DNA of 64,000 nt from Luidia sarsii (Eukaryota > Echinodermata > Asteroidea > Paxillosida > Luidiidae). The translations under genes were made by a program, and so were the position numbers. Location: contig OX465113.1 of the NCBI GenBank assembly GCA_949987565.1, positions 8,756,899 to 8,820,898 on the forward strand, read 5' to 3'. Below are positions 1 to 10,445 of the stretch, one piece after another (position 1 is the first letter of the stretch; each line of letters begins with the position of its first letter). The notes beneath the pieces are model-generated. The model was not told the origin of the DNA. It worked only from the letters and a program-made list of their open reading frames with translations, and did not search any database.

Positions 1-300
1 GCTTTCCATGTTTCTTTTTGTTGTTTTCTTTTTTGTTGTTTCTTTTTTTTTTGAAATAATGTATGATTCTAACACCAGAACCTATGGAAGAATACATAAT
101 TTTAACTGTATCGTGGGCATACCCAGGATTTCTTCTTTTTTTGGGGGGGGGGAATTAGGTCTTGCTTTTTCTGTCCGTCAAAAAAGTACCGGTATGGGAC
201 TCATTGCTTGAAATAATAAACCCATTGAAATTACAGACAATAGGTTGTCGGTGTGAACAAAACCTCAATACATGTACAAAGAAACAATAACAAAGGTTAC
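1..300. other. AT-rich stretch downstream of the SWIM gene exons
   Basis: The stretch is T-rich, with runs of T and one run of G near position 143. No coding exon is convincing here. The SWIM gene on the minus strand probably continues to a terminal exon beyond the window edge, because its last visible exon ends in a splice donor rather than a stop codon. Confidence 0.4.
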
Positions 301-3300
301 CTTTGTGTGTTGGTTTAGATCCCACAGTTGTACCTCTCAAATCCATATGGTTCTGTAGAGAAGCTTGAGCCAGGAGGCTTTCGGTTGCTGGATTTTGGTC
401 CTCTACTTCCATGCTTTCCTCTACAGGTTCAGCTCTTTCATTGATTGCACTATCTGTATTCCCTAATTGGTTACAGATTGTTGGAGTCAGCCCATCAAAG
501 AAGCTATGCCGTGGTGCATACTGATTTCCTATGAAGAAACATTAACACAATTTAAATGTTTAAAATGGTCCTCATGTAAGCTCCACTTCAACTTAATGGA
601 AACACTGTTTCAAATAAAATTCAACAATAAAGAATTAGTAAATTTAATGGATTGATATCATGACATCAAAATAAGCAAAGTTCTCAATACATCCGTATTA
701 CAAATGTTGTACAAATACCTGTTGCAATTTGATGCAGCATTTGCCTCATCTGTGGATCATTGATGGGAACAAAGTTTGTTGATGAGCCCTGGCAGTGTTT
801 CATCACTGCTGCTTGGTGTTTGCATGGGCCTCCTGTTTTGCCAACCTGACATGTGCAGTGACCAACTTCAGTATTCACACTGTAGCTGCCATCTTCACAA
901 CTACCACTTTTCACTTCAAACTCTGTTGATGAAATCTGAAACCATAACAGAAAATCTTCATTTCATTTGGCTTTCATAGGTGAGGAGGTTGCAACAAATT
1001 CCTCCTGTCCCTTGACTGTCATGGCCCTGGTGATGTCATTATGGTGATGGCTCATTATTAGTGCAACATAGTTGAGGGGTCTGCACCTTCTCATGCATAA
1101 GGTTAAAGACTTACTTCTCTTTAGACTTGTTGCAAAATGGGCTCTTTGTTATGCCCCTATATAGTTGACATTATGTTGTGCATATTTCTGCCTTTGCATT
1201 ATGCTCTCTCCAGGAAATATTTCTTAGCTAACAACAAAAGTTGTCTTTAGAGGCTATGTGCTTATACTACAATATCGGATTTACCATAGATATAAAGGGA
1301 CACTTAGGTATTCAGAGCTTATGCATTACATGGCTTACCTGCCGGATATCATCTTTGGTGATGTTCTTGGCTGCTGGCATGTACTTAGATGTAACAACAT
1401 AAACCAGTCTCCCATTGGCAACATCTACCAGGCGCTGGTGGTAGTGGTCCTGGAGCATGGTACACATAAAATCAGCCAGTTGTGGTACAGAGAAGGCCTT
1501 TGTCCTTTGTAGTATCTTGTCTTTCAAGACCCTCATGGCTGCTTCGGCGAAATTGTTGGTATCATTCCCCCTCGTTAGAATATCACTTCGAAAGGAGAGA
1601 GCCCACATCTCCTTTCTGGCCATGTAGCTTGACAGGTGTTTCTTGAATTTCCTGCATTCATTAGAAATAGCAAAGATATATTGATTATTGTCAATGTACA
1701 AGTTTGCAATGGGCCAAGCTGAGATCCTGACTATTTCAAGTTCCTATTAACAGCTGCCATTCATTAACAGTACACATCATACTACATTGATCTAATTGCA
1801 GATGTAGGCAAATTGTTCTACTTACTCTGAAAGAGTCTGGTCATGAAGGCTGCTTTGGTAGAAGCGCTCCATTTTGTCTTGGCTGTCTGCATAAAGGATT
1901 CTCTTCAAATGAGAAAGGTGATTAGGACGGTCGTTTTGGGGGATAGCATTTTTGTTGTCCCACAACCACCTCCAAGTGGCGTGCAACACATGAAAGGCAC
2001 ACGGCAGACATGTAGCATTGGGGAAAACAGAACGGATTGCATTGTGCTCAGCTGTACTATCATCAGTCATAAAAATCTTGGGGCCTTGCAGACCTCTGCC
2101 CCCAAAGCACTGCTCAGGCAGGATGCTGGTGTATAACTTCAATGCATGTGATTGTCGCCTGTGACTCTGATGATGTGATGAGGAAACCAAGAGGTAATCC
2201 CCCAACACAGCTATGGGTTAGTAGTAAAAAAACACTACACCCATGTCTGTCCATATTTGAAGATGCATCCATGAAGCACATCTCTCCAGCATGTTTGAGG
2301 TGTTTATGAACTCGCTGCATCAAGGGAGTGCAAATAGCCACAGCCAGCTGGTCGTTTTGGAAGTTTGTCGCCATGCATGTAGTTCCCATCTCAGCGTTAT
2401 ACTTTCTGGTGTATTCTTCCAAGCTTGCTACCATTTCTGCCCCTGATGCTTCTCCGTACTCTTCATTGAATACCTTCCTGTACAGTCTATGAAACATGAT
2501 CAGAAAAAATAAAAACTAGTTACGTTTCTTCCATACCCTTTTCATATTGTCATATTTTCATTCTATCCTACAAAAGTTTTATGTGAATCAGTTACTTAGA
2601 TTGTCCCGTTATATACACATATATATCATTTTTCCCTGCATGAAAGTACTTGATTTACATGTACCTGCTTTATAATTTACTCATTCCATTATATTCTTGA
2701 CATTTTATGAGAGATGTTGAACACCTTGCTTTGGGAAATTTCTTTTGTTATTTTGTTCTTTCTTGTACGGGTTTACTAAGTAAATAGAATAGTTGTCTCG
2801 TCAGCACTGACTACAAGACAGCAAGCCACAATACCTGTAGACATACTGAATGTCGGTACAAATTGCCCTGTCTGCTGCATACATTGGATATCTATCACCA
2901 TGTTTCATCTGAAGTTGGTATTTCAGCATCTCATCAGCAGCGGTTGGGCTGTACGTACTTCCTCTTGAACAAGGCTTCAAGAGATGCTGATGCCTCTTCT
3001 GATACATCCCTGAACTTCAGCGCATCAGCACAGAAAACTTGATGGTTGTGGGTATACCTCAAAACTATTTCAGTTGGGTATTGAGGCAGGTGGATATCCT
3101 TGCTGTTAAAACAAATTAAATTATAAAATTTCAAATATGAGTAATGGAATACAAGTGGCCTCACCAACTGTACATCCAATGGGTTTGTTTTAAATTGACA
3201 TTATATTTGCAAAATTGCACAGATAAAATTTTGTGGTAATCCTTTCAAATTTCGTGGTAATATAAAGAGGTTTGGTCTTCATAATAGATAGTGGACCCTT

Positions 3301-4394
3301 CTTCCAGGCATTGCCAGCTGTACTATGTAAAGGTCTGCATAAAAGATCAATACTACTTTTGTAACTTGAAAGACATCAGTCTGCAAATGATTTCAATCAT
3401 GTATCCAGGTGTGTGGTGCAAACTTTATGTAAAGCAAAACTGCAAAGCTTCAAATCGACAATTTGTAGTAAAGGGTGCTACATAAAATTCTTTTCTGACC
3501 TCCCTGATGTGGAGACTTTTTTGAGTAAATACAGTAGTCTACTTATGAATGAGTTTCTGGAAATAAGTCTTACTAGTGTTTCCGTGACTTGCTGGAGACA
3601 GCCTTGATGGTAACCATCATATCTGCATTGCAGCCAGTGTTCTTTGAGTGAACTCTTCGCTTTGAGTTGGTGGTCACACTTTCAGGTCTTGTGTTGTGAT
3701 GGCAGCGAAACAATTTCTGAAGGACATGTTCACCATTTTTAGATACATGTAATTTTTTGTTAGGATATAGGGGCCTAGAGTTAGTGCTTGGGTATATATT
3801 TGGTTAAAGTCTCCTTGGGATGAATTATCCACTGAAAGATGGTTTGGCATATTGAGGGATAAACTGTTACTCAAAGATATAGTTAAAAAAAGAGCAAATG
3901 CACTACAACTGATGAGTAAAAAAATTGCTCAAATTAAGAATAAACTAATGATGGTAAGGAAAAATTCATCAAAAGAAGAAAAGGGGGGAAAAGGAACCTT
4001 GTGGTTTTCCACCTGGATATTACATTGATGTTTGGGGTTATGTAATAGTGCCAATCTTTTTTAAACTGAACACTGACAATACTTCCACACAAAATCAGTA
4101 ATTCAGTATGTTTCATCATGCAAAATGTGCTTCAAAACTGAACAGCCTGCATTTAATCTAAATTCTAAATTGTACCTTGAACTGTACAAGTTTTCCCAAT
4201 CTGGGGTATGACCTCTTTACTCTCCATGTGGTGGAGGACACTCTCTGGAACTCTCTGATCCATGTCAGAACCTCTTCCTCTTTCAAACAAGGAAGTTGTA
4301 ATGTAGCAGTAAAACAAGCTTCGCTGCTGATGCATGTCGGTGGTTCCGGGTTTATCTCACAAACATGGTACGGGAGCAGTGTAGGAATGAGCTT
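301..4394 (-). CDS. MULE/FAR1-type transposase-derived SWIM zinc-finger protein, 7 exons, partial, two frameshifts
   Basis: Minus-strand exons, all with AG/GT borders and matching phases: 4394-4176, 3716-3574, 3102-2835, 2487-1826, 1651-1339, 935-719 and 528-301 (an alternative last donor leaves the exon ending at 334). Exons 1-2 read as an N-terminal region with WIREFQ, TWRVKRSYP and then a Cys/His cluster (FRCHHNTRP, TGCNADM), like FAR1-type zinc-binding heads. Exon 4 holds the transposase core: FMDAS (first Asp), MTDDSTAE (second Asp) and LPCAFH (CxxH). Exon 5 has NNFAE (the candidate Glu). Exon 6 has the SWIM finger HCTCQVG...PCKHQ. So the DDE triad and SWIM ligands look intact. Two single-base frameshifts, near 2945 and near 2150, break the frame inside exons 3 and 4; they may be real decay or assembly errors. 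The family is known as mobile or domesticated Mutator-like transposases. No terminal inverted repeats were found nearby. Confidence 0.78.
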
Positions 4395-5099
4395 CTGTCA
4401 AGAAAGATGCATCAGAAAATTAAACATGAAAAAAAAACATGGTGGGAAGAAAACAAATGCACTTTGTGTTGAAAAAGAAATGAACAATAGAATGGATTAT
4501 ATAGACTAATCTGACAAGACACCATACGCATGCGGTGGCATCGGGCTTTCATCCGCATTCCTTAGCGACAAATAATTATTAGTCAAGGTAGCATGCCACG
4601 CGCGCATAACATCTGTGCGTGACCAGTAATGGCTTCTAATTCTTGTCATGCTGGTTCTTGAATTACAGTATAGCTAACTAATAGCCTACCATGAAAGAAA
4701 GGCTTCATTAAGGCGAGATTTCCCAAAACGGTGACGAATGTCACCGTTTCTGCTTGGAGTGACCTTTTCAGGCATCAAGAACTCAGTAACGTGCCCAAAG
4801 TAAAAGTAGTTTAAGCAGTGTAGTGAAAATGTTGAAGCATGGAAAGGTTTCCATAAACATTCACTAAAATGACTTATATTCCTCCTAAATAACTACTCAC
4901 CCTCAAGAAATTAATTGAGTGTCATAAATGACAATGAAACTTGAAAGATAAGCAGTGATAAAATACATGTATTTTCACTGGAGACACTTCGTACATGTAA
5001 AGTATATGGAGCATCGTAGTACACTATAATATCTTCCTAAGGAAACAAGGACTAAAAGAGAATTTTCAAGATGGCGAGTCTCAAACTTTATGACTTAGG

Positions 5100-5215
5100 C
5101 TAGCCTAGTACTAGTAGTACTAGTAGGCATGCATCAGTACTACACAAAAGTGCTACTGTACCACTACTACTACTGAGTACTAGTACTAGTAGTAGTAGTA
5201 GTACTAGCCTAAGCC
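5100..5215. repeat. ACT/AGT trinucleotide repeat, palindromic
   Basis: Interrupted runs of ACTAGT, AGTACT and ACTACTACT. The unit is its own near-complement, so the stretch can fold on itself. A similar repeat lies at 62440-62535. Confidence 0.8.
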
Positions 5216-5356
5216 TTCTGCAGTATCGTACTTTCGTAGGCATGTCATGCATATGCGCATGCATGTGTGACATGACGTGAAGATAAACTAGAGCAATGTC
5301 GCGACACAGAACTGTACAAAATTGATCTGTTGATGGAACAAATCACTGCCACTTAC

Positions 5357-5382
5357 CTCGATGCTTTCTGGTTATGAGACAT
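5357..5382 (-). other. candidate first coding exon for a minus-strand gene
   Basis: On the minus strand an ATG at 5382 opens eight codons (MSHNQKAS) and runs into a strong donor, CGAG|GTAAGT, at 5357/5356. It lies upstream of the SWIM/MULE gene and could be its start exon. Its phase (2) does not match the phase-0 acceptor at 4394, so at least one more exon would be needed. Only a suggestion. Confidence 0.25.
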
Positions 5383-6013
5383 TTCTACAGCTGTCGTAAA
5401 CACTGTTCACAGTCACAGTGTTACAGCTTAGGTGCCGCTGACTTCCTCCATGCTGTAAGATGCTATGGTATTCTCGTACAGCGCGCCAAAGGTCAAAGAA
5501 AAACTTGTGTGACCTCTAATGCATAATGCATTAGCAACAGGCCAATTGGAGCGCTGTATTGTCGACCCATATCCAGCGTGTGGTACGGAAAAAAAATCGC
5601 ACCCGGGTCAACCCCTGTCGCGTATTATTTTTTTTCCCAGCATGAGAAAGACCATCATTTAACTTTAACGCTTGCCATTGGTTGGAATTCTCCACGCTTT
5701 CTGCACAGCCAATTAGGCTTTCTGCATAGCGAATGCAACGTACGTGAACAATCTGAGTCACCTGAGACTCAATTCTTCATACTTTGTGCACAAACATTTT
5801 GGCCCATAGCGTTTTGTGGTACGGAAAAAATATCGCGTCCGGGGAACACTTTGATCCAGGTAATTCTGTCTGGCCCCAACATTTAGCGGGGGGGGGGGGT
5901 GGGCAGAATTAGCCTTCACGCATTGACGTAGTCTTTTCGCTCCAGGAAATGACGACAGACAAAATGCACTTGAAATGATATGATGGACAAGGGTATTACA
6001 GACTAGTATATAG

Positions 6014-6228
6014 AGGAAGGAAGGGGGAGGCAGGGAGGGACACGGGGATGAAGGGAGACAGGCAGGGAGGGAGGCAGGCAAGGAGGCAGGCAAGGAGGCA
6101 GGAAGGGAGGACGGCAGACATGCAGGGAGGCAGGGAGGGGGCAGGAAGGGAGGAAGGCAGGCAGGGACGAAGGGAGGGGGCAGGGAGGGAGGAAGGCAGA
6201 CTGGCAGGCAGGCAGGCATTTGCATTTT
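6014..6228. repeat. GGCAGG/GGGAGG microsatellite at the 3' end of LINE A
   Basis: About 215 bp of GGCAGGGAGG-type repeats directly abut the 3' end of the minus-strand LINE (its 3'UTR starts at about 6229). A related repeat borders the other side of the same LINE at 10446, so the element looks inserted in a pre-existing array, or it generated this tail. Confidence 0.8.
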
Positions 6229-6352
6229 AAACTGGAACTTTATTGCCACAAAATTATTACAAACATATATTGCAAATAAATAAAAGGACAGTTCCAGTCG
6301 ACAGACATTAGGTTACAAGAACATGGTTATAATGCTGAAGAAAAATCTTTGT

Positions 6353-9060
6353 CTACAACATCCAAATAAATTGTGAATCTTGTAACATAAATATGGCGTC
6401 GTTATTGGCCCACTTTGTTTTGAAACTGGAAAGGTCGTTAGATGATTTATAAAGCAGAAATTCAGACATAATTTTGTACTTTATGCGGTTCTGCCAAATA
6501 AAGAAATGATCACAGAAATTTACCTTTACATATAAATGATAAAGTACATGTTTAAAACTCATTATAAGGTAATTACAGAGACGGACAACCTCAGGCGGGC
6601 GACCTCTGGCGTGTGGGACAAGCATCCAATAATGGGTGAAGTCCAGAGTTGAGTCTGGGAGCAGTCTGTGGGAGCAGAGTATGGAGTAGTGTGAGTGATG
6701 GCTGTATGGCTGGGCAGGTGATGAAAAGATGGGTGATGGTCCCCTCGTCACCGCACCAACCGCACTGCCGGGGGGATGTCGGGGTCTATGTGGTGTAAAA
6801 CTTGAAGAGACGGCAGGATGTTGTGGAGGAGCCTGTACTGGGCGTCTCCCTCTCGTTTTGAAGTCGGAAGTTGGTAAACGTTTTTCCATTGAATGCGTTT
6901 ATCTTCCGGGATGTGCCCAGTCCGTTGTAGATAAATGGGAGTAGTGGGCGGCAAGGAGTTGAATGTACCATTGAAAGATTCGTAAATGGTTTTGGAATTT
7001 GCAGTCAGCCCGTCCGTGTCAACCAAGATCTTGATATCAAGGGACACGGGGCAATGAGCGTCGTCGGCTGACTGCTGCGTTGTTGTTGTTGTTGGCTTCA
7101 TACGGTGCCTGGTGGTGAGCACCGGAGAGATGATGGCTTGGATGTCCTCCACGTCCCTGGAGAGACACCTGGCAGACAGTCGGACAGCGGTCGCTGTCTG
7201 GAAATGTTCGGCAGGGAGCCAAGTTCCATTGTCGTCATAGTTCGAACACGTGTCCACTTCGCTCACGTGTTTGAAACGTGCTCGTATGAGGGCCCCTCTG
7301 TTCATATAGATATTTCAAGGAATTGATATTTTCTTTAACCACTTCGCGCCGGGGGGGTTTTCAGCGCCGATGACCGCCATACGGGTTTTTTTGAACAATG
7401 CATCATTTTAAAATCTTGCTAAAACAATCGGAACAATATATTTCTGTGAAATAAATCGATAAGGGTATACTATGGTACAAGAGAGTAAAACCTGGCACAA
7501 TTCGGACGTAGTTGTGGCTTTTGTCAAGAGATTATCCGTTCGAAAAAGGGCCCTTTGTGCGTCGTCAGTGGACCGTAACGGACTTGTGTGTGTGCGTACA
7601 CGCGTACGCTGCTGACAATCCCTGACCGCAGACTCCAGCCTCCACTCCAGGCAGTCAAATCTTCGAGTTGGTCGGCCACAAACGAGCGTACAGATTACGG
7701 TAAAGAATGTGGGGGGAATTCCAATGCCAGACCGACAACCGTTGGGCTGTGTGGCATGCAAAGACAATGTCCCCCGCGTGCTTTCAGCTGCAGCGCGGTA
7801 TCCCTCGATCCTCCACAGTAAAAGTCCCACAATTGCACAATTACTGCTGCTAATCTTACAATTCATGTGGCAACTTGCGTCAAAAAGGGTCTTTGTACTG
7901 ATTCGTATTGCTTTGTTCTAAGCTGAAAAGAGTCTTTGTTTAGTTTGCAAAGGCAATCCAATTGACCTCCGGATTCGGAGGTCCCGGCGCGAAGTGGTTT
8001 TAAGGGTGTTCCGGGTTTCGGTTGATAACAAAGAAGACGAATTGAGCTCTTCAATCTTATCATTAAGGATCTTTGCAGCCCGTCTTTTGTTCTAAGCATT
8101 CTTAGCGCCGAGCATCTGAGAAAGGGTTTTAATGTTTCGTTTTCCAATGTCCCACCAGGTTCCTAAGTCGCTGAAATTGGATTTCTGAAGGCGCCATTGT
8201 TGCAGGAAAAGGGTGACACAATCTGTGTACTCTTTGTTTTGAAGGAGAGAGTTGTTAAAGTGCCAATGCGAACTTCCACTTAACTTAACGCAGGATGTTT
8301 TTAGTTTCATGGAAACGGAGCTGTGGTCTGAAATGGCGCAAGCCACCATGTTGCAAGCCGAGACAGCCGGCAAAAGTTCATTGGAGAGGAGAAATTTGTC
8401 AAGTCTAGCTTTAGACATGGGCCTACAGCCATCATTGTCATGTCTGTTGCGAAACCGAGTGTACTCCTGGCTGGTTGGGTATCGCCTGCGCCAAACGTCG
8501 CAGACTCTAATTTCATCGAACGAGTTTTGTAGGGCTTGAGCGATTTTGTGTCTTTTTTCGACAGGGTTGCGGAAGCGATCAAGGGTGGGATTTACCGTAC
8601 AGTTGAGGTCACCTCCAATGATAAAAGAACCATCGGTGTGACCCGAAGAGTGGGAGAGGAAAGACTGGATGCATTCTTTCGCTTTTGCATCCATCTGGGG
8701 GATAAGAAAGTTATATAAATGAAATACGCCATTTCCAGCCTTGAATTTTTTATATAAAAGATGGTTTGGAAAAACGACGGTTGTTGTTAAGATGTCAAGA
8801 TAGGGGCCGTTCTTGAAAAGCGTTGCAACACCAGTGCCTCGCGAGTCACTCTGCGCGCAGTGGACGCTATAGGGCCAATGAGACCAGCACGAAGAATAAT
8901 TGTTCAAATTGTTCGTTTCCTGCAGGAGAACAACATCCGAGTTATTTAAGTTGAGGTCTACATAAGTACAAACACTAATGTTTTTTAACACTTCTGAGCA
9001 CCCGCCGGTGTTCAACGTGGCGATAATTAGTGCCATGATAACAAAAAAAAGACAACACAA
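6353..9060 (-). pseudogene. LINE A ORF2: APE endonuclease, deleted reverse transcriptase
   Basis: The endonuclease domain is open from 9060 to about 8092. It shows TLNTGG, the catalytic-type Glu in LLQETN, the Asp/Asn of IGGDLNC and the SDH triad end (CAISDHSSV). After the inserted DNA element the frame resumes at about 7336 with EQRG/ALIRARFKHVSEVDTC, the region just before RT in LINE B. It then jumps to sequence that in LINE B lies after RT (IQWKNVYQLPTSKREGD), so the YADD core is missing. Several frameshifts and stops occur. It is non-functional. Confidence 0.85.
7337..7999. mobile_element. 663-bp TIR element inserted at TTAA in LINE A (piggyBac-like, non-autonomous)
   Basis: Perfect 17-bp terminal inverted repeats: AACCACTTCGCGCCGGG at 7337-7353 and its complement at 7983-7999. 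TTAA occurs at 7335-7338 and 8000-8003, overlapping or abutting the ends. Removing the insert and one TTAA rejoins the LINE ORF2 reading frame (NTLK...ENINSLKY), so the empty site can be read. TTAA targets are typical of piggyBac elements. The insert has a 152-codon open stretch on the minus strand (7866-7408) that I do not recognise; it is probably non-coding. Confidence 0.8.
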
Positions 9061-9171
9061 AATTATTCATTGTTACACGTGGGACGGGAGTCGTCGGGTT
9101 GAAGCCTATCAATCAAATGGCTCACCCTCCGTTGTTGTCGTCTCAACAAAATAGGGTTACTTCGCACTGAC

Positions 9172-10445
9172 TTAAGTTGCTGTACCGACCAGACCCGGAA
9201 TATTGCTGGTAAATTTCCGGGCGACCCTATCAGCTCTCTTGCTTGTTTTCACAGACTTGAGGAATTTGATCTTATCATCTTCATCAAGTGGGCCTCGCTG
9301 AAAGTTGAGGCCAGAGAGCATATCCTCATCCGGAGTGGACTGACTCGTATCTGACGAGACAGATTCACGGTCGGAGTTGTCTTGCTCGTCCATGGGAGTG
9401 CATGGAGGGGAGGACGGCATAGACTGTGAGGGAGGGGTGGGGATGATGGTAGTAGGGGGGTCATTGGAAAAGGGATCTCATCCGAGGACACCTTTCTCTT
9501 CTTTCTGGCAACCACCATAGAAAAGAGTGGTCGCTCTTGTTGTCGAGAGACAGAAGGCGGCGACCAAAAAGGTCGGGGGGTAGCGGGTTCATGTTCGTCC
9601 CCCGTTGCCATCTGGGCGTTACGGGTGGGGGTCTGAGGCCGAGAACTGGGGCCTGCTTTGTCAGGGGGTATGGTCGTGGACGAGGGAGGGGGGGGGGAGT
9701 GGTGGGCTGAGGGGGAGCAGGCTCGGCTGATGCAGGCTGAGTAGTGATGAGGGGTCGGATGGAAGCGGACGGTATGGGAGTGGATCGGGTTGGTGTGGAT
9801 CTGGTAGTAGGGGGTCGGGTAGGAGTGGATTGGGCAGGGGCGGGTTGGGTAGGAGTTGATTGGGTAGGGGCGGGTCGGGTAGGAGTTGATCGGCTGGTAG
9901 TGGATCGGGTAGGAGTTGATTGGGTAGGAGCGGGTCGGGTAGGAGTTGATCGACTGGTAGTGGGTCGGGTAGGAGTTGATTGGGTAGGGGCGGGTCGGGT
10001 AGGAGTTGATTGGGAAGGAGCGGGTCGGGTAGGAGTGGATTGGGTAGGGACGGATCGGGGAGGGGTGGACGGGGTAGGGGCGGATCGGGTAGGAGTAGAT
10101 TGGGTAGAGACGGATCGGGCAGGGGTGGACGAGGTAGGGGCGGGTCGGGTAGGAGTTGATTGGGAAGGAGCAGATCGGGTAGGAGTGGATTGGGTAGGAG
10201 CGGGTCGGGAAGGAGTGGATTTGGAAGGGGCAGTAGCACTAGCAGCTGTTGGACGAGGGGAAGGTGACTGGGAAGGTTCAGAGATAGGTGACGGGGACTG
10301 TGGGGAGTGCGGTCTTTTGGAGCCAGATTTGCTGTGGGCGAAGATCGACCGGGGGCGGATTTAGAGGGTTGGTGTCACTGGTAGGCTCACCCGTGCACTT
10401 GGTCTTCTTGCACGCTTTACTGAGGTGGCCTACCTCACCGCAGTT
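9172..10445 (-). pseudogene. LINE A ORF1 remnant: zinc knuckle plus Pro/Leu pentapeptide repeats
   Basis: At 10440-10390 on the minus strand the reading NCGEVGHLSKAC gives most of a CCHC knuckle. The first Cys would lie exactly at the junction with the minisatellite and appears lost. Downstream at 10239-9661 is a tandem LLPDP/LLPNQ pentapeptide array (15-bp unit). Then follows an acidic/serine tail (9611-9172) that changes frame at least once. The element is either 5' truncated at 10445 or its ORF1 start has been replaced by the array. Confidence 0.7.

Larger units (their letters stand above)
4395..6013. other. intergenic region, no gene recognised
   Basis: No coding exon beyond the small candidate at 5357-5382. 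It holds a palindrome-rich ACT/AGT repeat (5100-5215). A short motif, GTGGTACGGAAAAAA, occurs twice, near 5578 and 5815. A run of G lies at 5887-5899. Confidence 0.4.
6229..10445 (-). mobile_element. LINE A: defective Tx1-like (L1-group) non-LTR retrotransposon
   Basis: On the minus strand, in order: ORF1 C-terminal part with a zinc knuckle (near 10430) and Pro/Leu repeats (10239-9661); ORF2 APE endonuclease (9060-8092); a fragment of the RT N-terminal region (near 7300); then the C-terminal zinc-binding region (6900-6600) and a 3'UTR. The RT catalytic core is absent by internal deletion. A TTAA-flanked DNA element (7337-7999) interrupts ORF2. Assignment to the Tx1-like group rests on the ORF2 tail (HLPTSKREGD-type motif, CGWC...H...C finger) and the resemblance to LINE B at 50.2-55.5 kb. 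Confidence 0.85.

Noticed and set aside
7408..7866. Transposase gene inside the TTAA element
   Set aside because: 152 codons, no DDE-type motif seen and no similarity I can recognise; the element is too short for an autonomous copy.
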